In this document: positions 42,484-53,597 of the stretch, in pieces
Position numbering within the stretch: the stretch's first letter is position 1
Layout of the letters: the number at the start of each line of letters is the position of its first letter
Assembly (NCBI GenBank): GCA_963575745.1
Contig: CAUYUJ010020726.1
Coordinates: 864,969-928,968, forward strand
DNA length: 64,000 nt
Reading direction: 5' to 3'
DNA from: Prorocentrum cordatum
Taxonomy: Eukaryota > Sar > Dinophyceae > Prorocentrales > Prorocentraceae
Translations under genes and position numbers: made by a program
Notes under the pieces: generated by a model
Told to the model about the DNA's origin: nothing
Seen by the model: the letters and a program-made list of their open reading frames with translations, nothing else
Database searches by the model: none

Positions 42484-43674
42484 TAGTTTCTCTTCCACGC
42501 TGGGGACATCACATGGGAACACCATCGAATGTGCGCGGATCGGGGCGCAGGAGAAGGGGTAGAGAAGCCGAGCTGCGCGCATCCGTCGCGTCAGAACCAA
42601 TGTTTCTATTGGCCAGGTCCTCTATTGAACATGGACTGTCTGGGGGACATGACACGTATCACTACATGATCTTGGGGCCTTTTGTCGAATACAATCAGCG
42701 TCGGTCTGCCCGTTGTCCGCTTTCACTTTTCTCGCCCTTCAAAGAAAGTGCTGTCGAAAGATGCAACGTTATTCGTTCCTCGCGGCTTCTAATAGCCCCC
42801 TCTATCTGCACCAGTTGCCACCTGCTATCTACCAAATGGAGCGCTCTCGCTCGCAGGCGGTTCCACTTCAGACGATCTGGCGACTGAAACATCTGTCAAA
42901 CCCAAGAGAAGGTGAAATTTCCAATGACACCCCAGGTTCCAAGGTGAAAGCAGAGTTTCGCGCGATCCCACCTCCAACGGGCTGGCGAGGAACAAGAAGA
43001 CGTCTCTCCCCTGGCGAACGATGAATGCCGTGCTCGGGCGATAGCGTAGCTTTCAAGGTACATCTGCGCGGCTCTTGGTGGAGGTCGACGGGTTTCGCTT
43101 CAGCAGGTGGCCCCGTTTCGGACGCTTCGGCGGACGCGCGGCGCGCCAGCGGGAACGCAACTCTCAAGAACCAGTTGCGCGCCGCTCAGGCGAGGGCGAC
43201 TCGCTCTCCCAAGCGCGGCCCCCGCGTAAGGTTGGTGGGCCCGCTTTGTGGCGGCCATCTGGGCGCCGGGGTGGCGAGTGGGCCTCCAGATAAATTTTGG
43301 GGGACTTTTTGGGTCAGGGGCACCCTCCGCGGCAACCACCGACCGGTGGCAGTCGTTTGTGTGCTAGAGTCTAGAGGGGGGAGGGGCGCTGCAAACGTTC
43401 GGCTGGTGGTCTATGGCCGATGCGTGATGCGTAGCACCGAGTGGCCCTCGCATGCGGGGAGCGTTCAAAGGTTGATTCTGGCCCGTGGACCCCTCGCCTG
43501 CTGGGCGTCGTTCCGACGTGTGCCCAGTCGGCTGTTGCCGGTGGCCTCGCGGCACCTCGTGCGCGGCGCTGCTCTGTTGCATGAGCGACCACTGGCCCCG
43601 TGCCCTTTGGTGTGTGTAAGTGTGTCTGTGTGAATGTTCGGCGGCGAGCGAGGGGGGGAATTGAGAGGGGGCGG
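42484..43674. other. Unassigned
   Basis: Open frames on both strands without motifs. No repeats of note. Confidence 0.35.
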
Positions 43675-43815
43675 GCCTTCTCAGAAGTCTCGGAAGTTCC
43701 GCGGCCTTCTGAGAAGTTTCCTGAGCTTCCCCCGAAGACAGAAAAAAACACGCCTCAGAAGGCGCGAGGGCTTCTGAGGAGTCCCGCCGCCTTCTGAGAA
43801 GGCCTTCGCCTTCTC
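43675..43815. repeat. CTTCTGAGAAGG palindromic cluster, second locus
   Basis: GGCCTTCTCAGAAG, GGCCTTCTGAGAAG, CCTCAGAAGGCG and GCCTTCTGAGAAGGCC repeat, forming many possible hairpins. Confidence 0.6.
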
Positions 43816-44017
43816 GTTTCCCCCCCTCGCCCGCCGCCGAAATGCCAGTCCCCCCCCCCTTATCGTTGCCCCTCAAGCAGAGGGGGGGGGGCCCTGCTGG
43901 CGCGCCCCGCCACGTGCCCTGCGCCGCATTGAATGCCTTCGCTGGCCGCCCTCCGCCTCCCGAGTCGGTGGCCGGTGGCCCGTGGCCTCTCGCGACGCCC
44001 GCGCGCAGGCGGCACCC

Positions 44018-44183
44018 TCGGAGGCGGACAGACCTCCTACCCTGACACGTCGATTCCCAGGAAACTGTGGAAAAATATGGGAAGTGCGGGGGGGGGGGAA
44101 GACAAAAGCCCAGAAAATATTGGGAAATATGGGGGGATCCTGTTATTTGTGTGTATTTATTTGTGTGTCCCAGGGCCCCTTCA
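44018..44183 (+). mobile_element. Chimera of family C left end and family B right part
   Basis: 44018-44053 matches the left end of family C (GACAGACCTCCTACCCTGAC follows the terminus). From about 44054 the sequence is family B from its CCCAG position to GGGCCCCTTCA. The join falls at CGTCGA, which both families contain at that point. No target duplication is visible. Confidence 0.75.
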
Positions 44184-44241
44184 TCTGTTCGTGCGCGATC
44201 GGGGGTGCGGGTGTCTCGGGCAAGGACAGGGCCAAGCAGGG

Positions 44242-44412
44242 TCGGGAGTGGACAGACCTCCTACCCTGACACGTCGGTTAAGGAATTGGCCGTTTTCGGT
44301 TCGCGAGAGGGCGTCGTGGCCGTCACTTTTGCGGGTCCAGGTCCTTCGATTTCGGCCCTAGGTCGTTTTCACTCAGGGGAGGTTTAGTAAAGGGAGGTTT
44401 GTCCACCGCCGA
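44242..44412 (+). mobile_element. Family C element, copy 4, diverged
   Basis: Ends TCGGGAGTGGACAGACCTCC and, on the other strand, TCGGCGGTGGACAAACCTCC. The flanking 5-mers (CAGGG and TATCC) do not match, so the copy is old or rearranged. It lies 58 bp from the chimeric element. Confidence 0.78.
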
Positions 44413-45111
44413 TATCCAAGAGCCGAGTCAGTGGCGGCCCAGAGCGCCTCGCCGCAGCCTGCCTGTGTCGGGGGGCGGCTTCCAGAAGCGGACCCGTGGC
44501 CCTGCGGCTTGCGGCCGTTGTGCTGGGGCGTGTTTCCCGTGGCCGGCCTTGTCTGTCTCGTTTCCCCCCTCTTGCACGTGGGCTCATTAGCCATTCGGTT
44601 GCCCCGAATCGCCACTCGCTGGTGCGGGCCGCCTCCGCCTCGCCGCCGACAGAAAAAGTGTTTCCCGTGGCCGGTGGCCCTTCGAGACCCCCGTGCGTGG
44701 GCTGATTTTCACCCGCCGCTTGTGGCTATTCATGGCCCTCTTGCGTGGGTTGGTGTGCCATTGTTTTTGTCGACCAGGCCGCAATATCATCTTTGCGTCG
44801 GGTGGTAAGCGCAAGGTGTGCTGAATTCTCATGGAGGTGAAGGCAAAGAGAGGGATGAGAAACCCAGACGTCGAAGAAGCAGGCCTGACACGAAAGATTG
44901 AAAAGGAGAGTGGCCACGGAAGAAGCAGGGGGGACCAGGCAGGATTACGATGTGTTGCTTGGCAGCTCTGCGCTTGCGGACAGATTGCAAGGAAGAGCAG
45001 CAGCAGAGTTGTGAAATCGGTCATCGGGGGGAACGGCAGCCGCGAGCGCTCGAGCAAGAAAGAGCGTTGTTTTGGTGGCCGAGCTTTTTGCGCCTTCTTT
45101 CTGCGCCTGCC
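44413..45111. other. Unassigned, upstream of a gene model
   Basis: A pyrimidine-rich stretch (CTTTTTGCGCCTTCTTTCTG) directly precedes the ATG at 45112 and may contain the trans-splice or transcription signal. Nothing specific is recognised. Confidence 0.3.
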
Positions 45112-45825
45112 ATGAGCCAGCTGCCTGTGGATGCGGGCGACGTGGCCGAGGAGGCCACCGACGACGTGGCCCTCCCGCTTGAGGGGAGCAGCAGACGCGT
45201 GGGCCGCAGCGGAAGCACGGGAGAAGGCTGGTAAGTCCCGAGTGTCTGGAGATGCTTCCATGCACGCCGAGGGGGACGGAAGGCAGGTGTTGGCTGTGAG
45301 GAGTCGGACAAGGGAGAGGGGAGGACGGGGGAAGAGGGGGTGGGGGCCAGTGGGGCTGATCGGTCGGAAGAAAAGATTGATGGCCAGGGTTTGCCAGGAG
45401 GGCTGGCCGCAGCAGTCAGTTCCTCTGCCCGCAGCTCTTTCGACCGAGGAGTGGCAGCAGCCGAGGATATCCGCCCGTTGGCGCATGCATTGCACGAACA
45501 GACCACGTCTGCGGTCGGAGTCTGGCCTGGTATCGCCGGGTCCCGGAGAAAGGAAGACTTGTTGGACCACGCCACCTGTCGCTTGTTTGCCGTTCGCTTG
45601 GCTCCCCTGCGTGTTGTCTGCCCTCCTGTCACGCGTGCGCTCTTAGCCGCAGTCTCGCGCGAGATGCCAGGCATGTCCGGTGGTACCTGTGATGTCTCTC
45701 TCGTCGTGGAGCTCGTGGGCGGCGGCCTCTCACGAGCCGGGAGCTTTGAGACGGGGGTCAATGCAAACGGGGGTCAGCCAGAGCGCCGGATCTGGCAGGA
45801 TCCTGCAGGGCCAGGGTCGCACTGA
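45112..45825 (+). CDS. Three-exon gene model, unidentified acidic N-terminus
   Basis: Exon 1, 45112-45230, starts ATG (MSQLPVDAGDVAEEATDDVA) and ends before a canonical GTAAGT donor. Intron 1 (45231-45434) ends CTGCCCGCAG. Exon 2, 45435-45529, continues in phase (SFDRGVAAAEDIRPLAHALH). Intron 2 (45530-45652) is pyrimidine-rich at its end and closes with CCGCAG. Exon 3 starts at 45653, in phase again (VSREMPGMSGGTCDVSLVVE). Two independent phase-compatible GT-AG introns make this one of the better models here. The frame runs to TGA at 45823-45825, but its last part enters a tandem repeat, so the true end or next donor is probably near 45750. No family was recognised. Confidence 0.48.
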
Positions 45826-45962
45826 CCCGGGCTTGGGTGCAGGATCCTGCAGGATCTTGCAGGATCCTTCGCGTTGACCCGGGTTTGGGTGCAGGATCTT
45901 GCAGGATCTTGCAGGATGCTGCAAGGCCTGACTGACCCGGGTCTGGATTGACCCGGGTCAGA
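45800..45962. repeat. TGACCCGGGT..GCAGGATC tandem repeat
   Basis: TGACCCGGG(C/T)TTGGGTGCAGG alternates with short GATCTTGCAG units, about three large units. Confidence 0.75.
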
Positions 45963-46296
45963 AGAGCCCCGAACGAGGAGAACCGCAGAAGCAACAAACC
46001 ATGTCGGACAACGCCACCTTGACACCCTGACACCAGAGGCCATAGGCAGTGCGAGGCCGAGGGCTCGTCAAACGACGCGATGATCGGGACAAAATCGGAT
46101 CGGGATCATTCGAAATCTCTGAGAATCGGCGGGTTTGGAGGATGTATTGGGCGCCGCGGCCGCTCCAGAGCGTTCCGGATCCTAGCCCTGTTTTAGCTCG
46201 CCTCGCCGAGGAGCCAAAGCAGCGACGGCAGTTCGCGGGGCCGGCTGTGCGGACACTCGCGCGCAAGGTCCCCTCCGCGGGTCCGCGCGTGGGCGC

Positions 46297-46372
46297 CGTC
46301 TCCTCCTCCTCCTCCTCCTCCTCCTCCTCATCCTCCTCCTCCTCCTCCTCCTCCTCCTCCTCCGTCTCCTCC
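46297..46372. repeat. CTC array
   Basis: A CTCCTC run with one CATCC interruption. 45963-46296 shows no gene. Confidence 0.9.
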
Positions 46373-46483
46373 ACGCCGTGCGCCGCGCTAGCGTCCTGCG
46401 CGGGCCGGACGTCTGCCTCGCCGCTCGACCGAGCAGCCCCGGGCCGGCGGCTCCCCGCCGAGCCGAGCGCGCCACGCCTCGCG

Positions 46484-47084
46484 GTGTGTCGGGCGTGTCC
46501 CCCGACAGGGGGATTTTCGACGAAAAATTTACAAATGCACGAAACATATTCTTTTGATGTTTTCGATTATTTTTTGACATAAGCAATCCACAGAAAAAAT
46601 AATGAATACACACCAATACACAAACTGGTCCCAAATCGTATGGGGGCTATTTTTTGACTATGTTTGACCTTTTTGGGGTATGTTTGGGGTATGCTTTTAG
46701 GGCGACGAAATCTATACATATCCACTGCTCCCTGACCATGCCCGTCTTGAGCCCAGGAGCTGTGTATGCGCTCTCCTGGCCAAGCCAGGAGGGCGTGGCG
46801 TATACACCGCTGCGGGGTTGAGGATGGGCCTGGCCAGGGAGCAGTGGATATGTATAGATTTCGTCGCCCTAAAAGCATACTCCAAAAATGCCCCAAAGAG
46901 GTCAAACATAGTCAACGAATAGTCCCCAATACGATTTGGGAACTCGTTTGTGCATCGGTGTATTTCTTATTTTTTCTGTGGAGTGCTTATGTCAAAAAAT
47001 AATCGAAAACATCAAAAGAATATGTTTCGTGCATTTGTAATTTTTTCGTCGAAAATCCCCCTGGAGGGGGGCAGGCCCGACGTA
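46484..47084. mobile_element. Family A foldback element, copy 2 (601 bp)
   Basis: Terminal repeats GTCGGGCGTGTCCCCCGACA and, on the other strand, GTCGGGCCTGCCCCCCTCCA. The two halves are inverted copies over about 270 bp each: TTTACAAATGCACGAAACAT, GACATAAGCA, AAATCTATACATATCCACTG and others reappear reversed on the right. The flanks share GCCTCGC (46476-46482 and 47086-47092), a degraded 9-bp duplication. AT-rich in a GC-rich context. Confidence 0.82.
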
Positions 47085-47216
47085 AGCCTCGCTCCGCCCA
47101 GCAGCCCAGGTGGTCATCGAGGAGGTGGCGCCGGGATCGGACGAGCAGGCGCCGGGCGCGCGGCCTCGTTGGGGCACCTCCGGGACCCTGGCGGCCCACC
47201 TCTCCCTCTTCTCTTC

Positions 47217-47346
47217 CTTGGCATCGCTCGGACGTGTGCATTTTTCTTTCGGCGAGGACCATCGAGGAGCATCCTTGATCATTTGGCGAAAAAGCCACGC
47301 ACGAAACCGGAAAAAAACACAGGGAATGGACGTCCGAGCGATGGCG
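47217..47346. mobile_element. Family D element, copy 6
   Basis: Ends CTTGGCATCGCTCGGACGTG and, on the other strand, TCGCCATCGCTCGGACGTCC. It lies 133 bp from the 601-bp family A element. Confidence 0.7.
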
Positions 47347-47919
47347 AGCTCCCGCCCTCCCCGCTTCGCTCGCTCCTCCCATCCCCCTCGCTCGCTCGCC
47401 CTCCCCTCCCCTTTCTCCAGAGCGTGAAATACCTGCCCCGCTCTCGCTTCCAGGCAAAACCAGGTCCTACCACGCGCCGCCTCGTCGAGCGGCCTGACCG
47501 GTACAGGCCGCAGTTTGGCACCGCTTGGTACCTCTTGGAAGCGAGGGTGGTCAAAAGCGAGGTAGGTTTGCTTGCCCCCTATTTCTGCTTCGCTCGCCCG
47601 CCTCTTGCGCTCGCTGCCTCGCTCCCTTGCTTCGCCCGCGCGCCTCCCCCCTTTCGGAGCACACGCTGTACAGGCATAAACTTGTCGGAGCTCCGCGCGG
47701 AGTCCTCGGAGCTGCGCTGCCCCTGGCGACGCCTCCCGCGTCACCCCCAGCGCACCCCGCGCGGCAGGGATGGCTTCAGCGCAGATCGAAGACATCCGCG
47801 CGAGCCTTCAAAAGTTAATGCCTGTGTCGGTGTGTCTCTTTTACGTCTTCTTCCCTCTCCCGGACCACCACGGGCCCCACAAACGATGGACCCACGAGAC
47901 ATGACAGTGTTTGTTTCAG

Positions 47920-48023
47920 GTGCCGGATCTGAGGTGGATAGGGGGAAGTTGCCTTTCTGGAGCTGCACACCACAACAGGTGGAAAGATTTGACGAACAAA
48001 TGTTGCTGCACACGCAGAATTGA
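47920..48023 (+). CDS. Possible terminal exon, unidentified
   Basis: After a pyrimidine-rich acceptor (TGTTTGTTTCAG) the plus frame reads AGSEVDRGKLPFWSCTPQQV then ERFDEQMLLHTQN and stops at TGA. It looks like genuine coding sequence with no upstream partner found. 47347-47919 contains GC-rich frames without motifs. Confidence 0.3.
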
Positions 48024-48087
48024 GGCGTTGCGGCGCCAGTCACCCCTTGCCGGGCCAGGACGGGCTTCGCCCGCAGGTGGGGGTCTT

Positions 48088-48142
<55 letters not shown>
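48088..48142. repeat. CT microsatellite
   Basis: CTCTCT run with one TTCT interruption. Confidence 0.9.
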
Positions 48143-48143
<1 letters not shown>

Positions 48144-48234
48144 TCCCCCGTTCCCGTCCCCTCCCGCACGCCAGGTCGCCCCAGTCCCACCAACGGTCCC
48201 TCCTCAGCCGCGCGTGGAGGGGGGGAGGGGGAGG

Positions 48235-48345
48235 GAGGATGGCTTCTTCGAAGCACCCCTGCTTCTTAGAAGGCGCGAGCCTTATCTAGAGATGTAGGGC
48301 CAGCGTCTTCTAAGAAGCGGTCTCCTCATAAGAAGCCTTCCCCCC
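48235..48345. repeat. CTTCTTAGAAGG palindromic cluster, third locus
   Basis: GCTTCTTAGAAGGC, GTCTTCTAAGAAGC and ATAAGAAGCC repeats related to the clusters at 31820 and 43675. Confidence 0.5.
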
Positions 48346-48570
48346 TGCCCCCACCCCCTTGTGCGCGCCTCGAATGGTTCTCCAAGTCCCCCCCCCGGTC
48401 CCTCCTGCGACACCGACGCCCGCGTGGCAGCCGCGGCGCACCTCTCGCAGTCATCAGTGTTGCTGACGCCGGTTCCCGTGGCGCTGCAGCGCGGGCGAAA
48501 AGACGGCACTGCACTGCCCTGCTGGGAAAGCAATGCAATCTGAATTGTCGATTTGTTAGTGTTTGTAGCC

Positions 48571-48765
48571 TTATGTCGGGCGTGTCCCCCTACAGAGGGA
48601 TTTTCGACGAAACATACAAAATACACCCAAAATAACCCAAAAAGGTCAAGACATTTTCAAAAATAGTTCCCAGACTGCTTTGGGAGTATGTTTGATTATT
48701 TTGAGGGCATGCTTTTTAAGAATTTGTCGTCGAAGATCCCCCTGTAGGGGGACAGGCCCGACTTA
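48571..48765. mobile_element. Family A element, copy 3
   Basis: Ends TTATGTCGGGCGTGTCCCCC and, on the other strand, TAAGTCGGGCCTGTCCCCCT. Flanked by the exact direct repeat TTTGTAGCC (48562-48570 and 48766-48774), with the two following bases also matching. Confidence 0.83.
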
Positions 48766-48949
48766 TTTGTAGCCTTGGGTCGTTCGCAGTGTTTGGCCTC
48801 CGGAGGCCGTTTGCGGGCCTTGGGCTTGTCAAGAACGGACCCGGAAGGAGAAACTACCCGCAGAGACGACGCCAGGCGATTCCTCGACACGACCTGCAAC
48901 AGCGGTATTATTCTCTTGCACAGCTGTGCTCCAGATCTCGGACATCCTT

Positions 48950-51200
48950 ATTTTCGTCGTGGTGGTTCGTCCCCCTCGGCCCCTCCCCTGAGCCTGAGCC
49001 CCCACTCCCCAGGGCCACCCCCCCTTGGAACCGCCCATCCGTCCAGGCTTCCCAGGACAGCCCCCCTGGGCCGCCGAACCCTTTTATTTTCTTCGTGGTG
49101 GTTCGTCCCCCTCGGCCCCTCCCCTCCGCCTGAGCCCCAGCTCCCCAGGGCCACCCCCCTTGGAACCGCCCCTCCGTCCAGGCATCCCAGGGCAGCCCCC
49201 CTGGGCCGCCGAACCCTTTTACTTTCTTCGTGGTGGTTCGTCCCCCGCGGCCCCTCCCCTGAGCCTGAGCCCCAGCTCCCCTGGGCCACCCCCCCTTGGA
49301 ACCGCCCCTCCGTCTAGGCTTCCCAGGTCAGCCCCCCTGTGCCGCCGAACCTTTTATTTTCGTCGTGGTGGTTCGTCCCCCTCGGCCCCTCCCCTGAGCC
49401 TGAGCCCCAGCTCCTCTGAACCGCCCCCCTTGGGACCCCCCCTCCGTCCAGGCTTCACAGGGCAGCCCCCCTGGGCCGCCGAACCCTTTATTTTCGTCGT
49501 GGTGGTTCGTCCCCCTCGGCCACCTCCCTGGAGCCTGAGCCGGCTTCCCTGGGCCCACCCCCCCTTGGGACCTCCCCCATTCCAGGTTCCAGGACAGCCC
49601 CCTGGGCCGCCGAACCTTTTATTTCCGTCGTGGCTCGTGGTGGTTCGCCCCCCTCGGCCCCCCCCCTGAGCCTGAGCCCCAGCTCCCCCGCCACCCCCCC
49701 CTGGGGACCCCACTCCGTCCAGGCCCCTTCGTAATGGTTCGTGGTTCGTGGTGGTTCGTCCCCCTCGGCCCACCCCTGAGCCTGAGCCCCGGCTCACCTG
49801 GGCCCCCCCCCCCATGGGACCCCCCCTCCGTCCAGGCTTCCCAGGACAGACCCCCTGGGCCGCGGAACCCTTTTATTTCCGTCGTGGCTCGTGGTGGTTC
49901 GTCCCTCTTGAGCCTGAACCCCAGCTCCCCTGGGCCACCCCTCCTTGGGAGCCTTCCTCCGCCCAGGCTTCCCAGCTCCCCTGGGCCATGCTTGAAGGGC
50001 CGCCCCCCCTGGCTGCACTTCATCGCGCGCGCCGCCAGAAGAGAGCACTCGGCAAGCGCAGGGCATGCCGAGTGGCGCCTCTGATGGGCAAATTGTCCAC
50101 TACCGTTTACCAGATGTAGGACTGGGGAGGAGGGAGGGTGAGAGGGTCCTCCTCCTCCTCCTCCTCCTCCTCCTCCTCCTCCTTCCCTTTCCTCCTCCTC
50201 CATCCTCCTCCTCCTCCTCTCCCCTTACTCCCTCCCCCTCATTTCATCATCCTCGACCTTTCACCTCCTCCTCCTGCCACCTTCCTCCTCTCCTCCTTAT
50301 CCTCCTCGTCCTCCTCTTCCTCCTTCCTCACCTCCTCCTCCTACTCCTACTCCCCCCTCGTTCAGGCTTCCCAGGGCAGCCCCCCTGGGCGCGGAACCTA
50401 CTTTTCTTTCGTGGTTCGGTGGTTGTTCGTCCCCCTCGGCCCCCCCTGGTGCTTCGTCCCTCTCGCCCCCCCCCTGAGCCTGAGCCCCAGCTCCCCTGGG
50501 CCACCCCCCCTTGGGAGCCTTCCTCCGTCCAGGCTTCCCAGCTCCCCTGGGCCACCCCTTGGGACCCCCCCTCCGTCCAGGCTTCCTAGGGCAGCCCCCC
50601 TGGGCCGCGGAACCCTTTGGTTTTCTCGTGGCTCGTGGTCCTTCGTCCCCTTCGCCACCCCCTCCCCTCTGAGCCTGAGCCCCAGGTCACCTGGGCCGGC
50701 CCCCCCCCTCCGTCCAGGCTTCCCAGGGCAGCCCCCCTGGGCCGCGGAAACATTCATTTTCGTTGTGGCTCGTGGTGGTTCGCCCCCCTCGGCCCCCTCC
50801 CTGAGCCTGAGCCCCAGCTCCCCACCCACATTCCACTCCTTCCTCCTCCAGGCCACCCCCCCCTTGGGACGCCCCCTCCGTCCAAGGCTTCCCAGGGCAG
50901 CGCCCCCCTTGCTTGGGCCGCCGGGACCCTTTTGTTTCAGTCGTGGCTCGTGGTGCTTCGTCCCTCTCGGCCCCCCCCCCCCCCCCCCTGAGCCTGAGCC
51001 CCAGCTCCCCCAGCTCCCCTGGGCCCCCCCCGCTTGGACCCCCCCCTCCGTCCAGGCTTCCCAGGGCAGCACCCCTGGCTCGTGGTGGTTCGTCCCCCTC
51101 GGCCCCCCCCTGAGCCTGAGCCCCAGCTCCCCTGGGCCACCCCCCCTTGGGACCCCCTCTCCCTCCAGGCTTCCCAGGGCAGCCTCCCTGGGCCGTGTGT
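48950..51200. repeat. Satellite, unit about 135 bp
   Basis: Unit: GGTGGTTCGTCCCCCTCGGC, a GAGCCTGAGCCCCAGCTCCC segment, then CCGTCCAGGCTTCCCAGG and GCCGCCGAACCCTTTTATTT. Starts at 48961, 49097, 49232 and 49367 give a 135-136 bp period. About eight units lie in 48950-49990 and about six more in 50355-51200. The interruption (49990-50355) holds unique DNA and a CTC array. Because 135 is a multiple of three, several frames stay open, giving misleading Pro/Ser-rich ORFs. Confidence 0.92.
50149..50350. repeat. CTC array within the satellite
   Basis: Long pyrimidine CTC tract with short irregular insertions. Confidence 0.9.
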
Positions 51201-52238
51201 CCAGTCCTTCGCAGCTCCTCTGTGCAAGAGCCAGGGCACGCGTGACGCTTGTTTTTCCCGTGGGGTGTAGGACCACTGTTGCACGCCTGCGTCCCCACAC
51301 GTGGCATCGCTCGCGTACCATGGTGCAGCTCTGGGTAAGTTCTCATGGCAGCTGTGCCCCTTGCAGCGTCCAAGTTGGAACAACAGCCAGCCAGCTGGCC
51401 CCAACCCCGGAGCTCAGGAGGCGACGGGGAGAACGAGGGGGTGGAGAGCAGGAAGGAGCAGGGGGGGGCGGAGGATGAGCGACAGGCCTCCGGCCGAGCA
51501 TGATGGACCGAGCGAGACGGTCAGCGCGCGCGGCGAGCGCAGCTGTTCAGCAGGCGTGTCGCCGCTGCGTCTTGCGGACGCCGCCGGCCTCGCGGCAGGT
51601 GTGCACTTGCAGCCATCGCGCTGAAACAGGGGCCACTCTGGGCTCAGGAGGGCTCGGGTCCTGGGCCGCTCCCTGAGCTCACGTCGGTGATCCATTCGGG
51701 GCCGAGGTTCGCCGAGGTCAGGCAGGCTCCTTCGCTCCGTGTGCAGCGCTACCTCTGGCAGGACGATGGCTGCAGTATGTGTGTGTTGCTGCCCGAGCTC
51801 GCGAATCCTTAGCATCAGACAGCGGTGTCATCGGCCAGAACGAGCTGCACTGACATGGCATCTTACGGGTCACGGCGTGGCCTCGACCCCCCCCCTTTCC
51901 ATTCGGGACGTCTTCCGGGCCTTGTTCTCCTGGCGCCGTCCAAGCGTTCCGTCACAGTCCCAAGCTTGATGTAGGATGTGTCGATTATTCCGCTAGTTTG
52001 CAAGACTCCTTGATCCTACTGGGCTGGACGTCTCAGGTCACCGACCAAGTGTGCTTGCGCAGCCAATCGCAGAAACCCGAGTTGAAGCACGAGTGCCACG
52101 GGATCATCGCCGGTTCGCACGTCGCAGTTGATCGGTGACGTCTTCGACCCATCTGCACAGAAAATTGGCTTGGCGATGTGCAAGTATCAGACAATCAGCG
52201 CGTAGATGCTCCCTGCCTCAGGTACTTTGGGCGCTGCG
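51201..52238. other. Unassigned
   Basis: No repeats of note and no supported gene. Short frames on both strands lack motifs. Confidence 0.35.
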
Positions 52239-52389
52239 TAATGGGGGGGTCATAAATGGGGGGGCGGCGAGGGTGGTCCGAAAAGGTACCCAAACGGTGC
52301 CAAAACGAGCCCCCTGGGGCTCCGGAGGGGCCCGAAAGGGGCACGAAAGGGGACCGTTTCTGACCCCCCCATTTGTGACCCCCTCATTA
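52239..52389. mobile_element. Inverted-repeat element with G7 ends
   Basis: TAATGGGGGGGTCATAAATG at the left and, on the other strand, TAATGAGGGGGTCACAAATG at the right, each followed by GGGGGG. 151 bp. No target duplication found. Confidence 0.65.
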
Positions 52390-52517
52390 AGCCACGCCCA
52401 AGTACTCTGTCTGGGCGAGTCAGAAGACATCTGATGCCAGAACTCTCTTTCCCACAGGGCCCCTACACGCCATCGCGGCGACGGCTCAGCATTCTGGACG
52501 AACGAAATGGGTACGGT

Positions 52518-52698
52518 AGGTTCGCGTCGTGTCGACCGGCGGCGACCCCGCCGCCGACGTTCAAGGTTGAACGCCGACGGCGGCCCAGAATCGGTCGATG
52601 TTGAACGATCGGACGTTGCGGAGACGGCCGATCGTTCAAGGTTGAACGATCCAGCGCGGTGTCAGGAACCAACGCCAGGGTCGACACGGCACGAACCT
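52518..52698. mobile_element. Inverted-repeat element with GTTGAAC palindromes
   Basis: AGGTTCGCGTCGTGTCGACC at the left and, on the other strand, AGGTTCGTGCCGTGTCGACC at the right. The flanks share GTACGG (52511-52516 and 52702-52707). The interior holds GTTCAAGGTTGAAC palindromes. Partial relatives lie at 53985-54085 (right half) and 54424-54545 (left half). Confidence 0.65.
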
Positions 52699-52889
52699 GC
52701 AGTACGGGAAGAATGGGTACAATGCCCTACAGCAGCTCCTTTTTCACTTTGAACAGGGCGCGCTGTCCGCGCCGCCGCGGCCTGTGTCCATTTGAGACAG
52801 GAGCTCGCCTGCCCAACAGCGGCCGCTGTCGGTTTGCGGCAGCATCTGTTGTTGGGCATTGTACCTCTTCTTTCCGTGCCCATTTCGGT

Positions 52890-53022
52890 CGCAGGCCTAG
52901 AGGTTGACCCCAACACCGATATCGGCGGTGTTCCTCCACCGAGGGAAGGAGATCCCGATCTCGGTGATGGTGGTAATATTCTGGCTTCAAGGTAACCGAA
53001 ATATTACCACCAACACCGAAAT
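52890..53022. other. Hairpin-rich segment
   Basis: GGTGGTAATATT and its exact complement AATATTACCACC flank a 19-base loop near 52970-53012. AACACCGATATCGGCGGTGTT near 52911 is a second palindrome. Confidence 0.55.
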
Positions 53023-53225
53023 CTAGGATCATCTTTCCCATGTGGAGGCAACCTCCTGTGCTGGTGTTGGTGCCAATTTCCAGGCCTCCAATTCGGGCGT
53101 CCAAAAGCATTGCAGGGTGCCAGGAAATCCAAAGGCTGCACGCGGACGGCATCCCGAAGCAGCGCGTTCCGACACCGGGCAGCGCCATCGTGAGCATATG
53201 CGGGAGGTTCGTGCCTGCGTTGGCG

Positions 53226-53536
<311 letters not shown>

Positions 53537-53597
53537 GGGCCCCCGCGGCCCCGCCGTGGAGCCTCATGGTGGAACGCCACCAGTGGCCGAGAATTTA

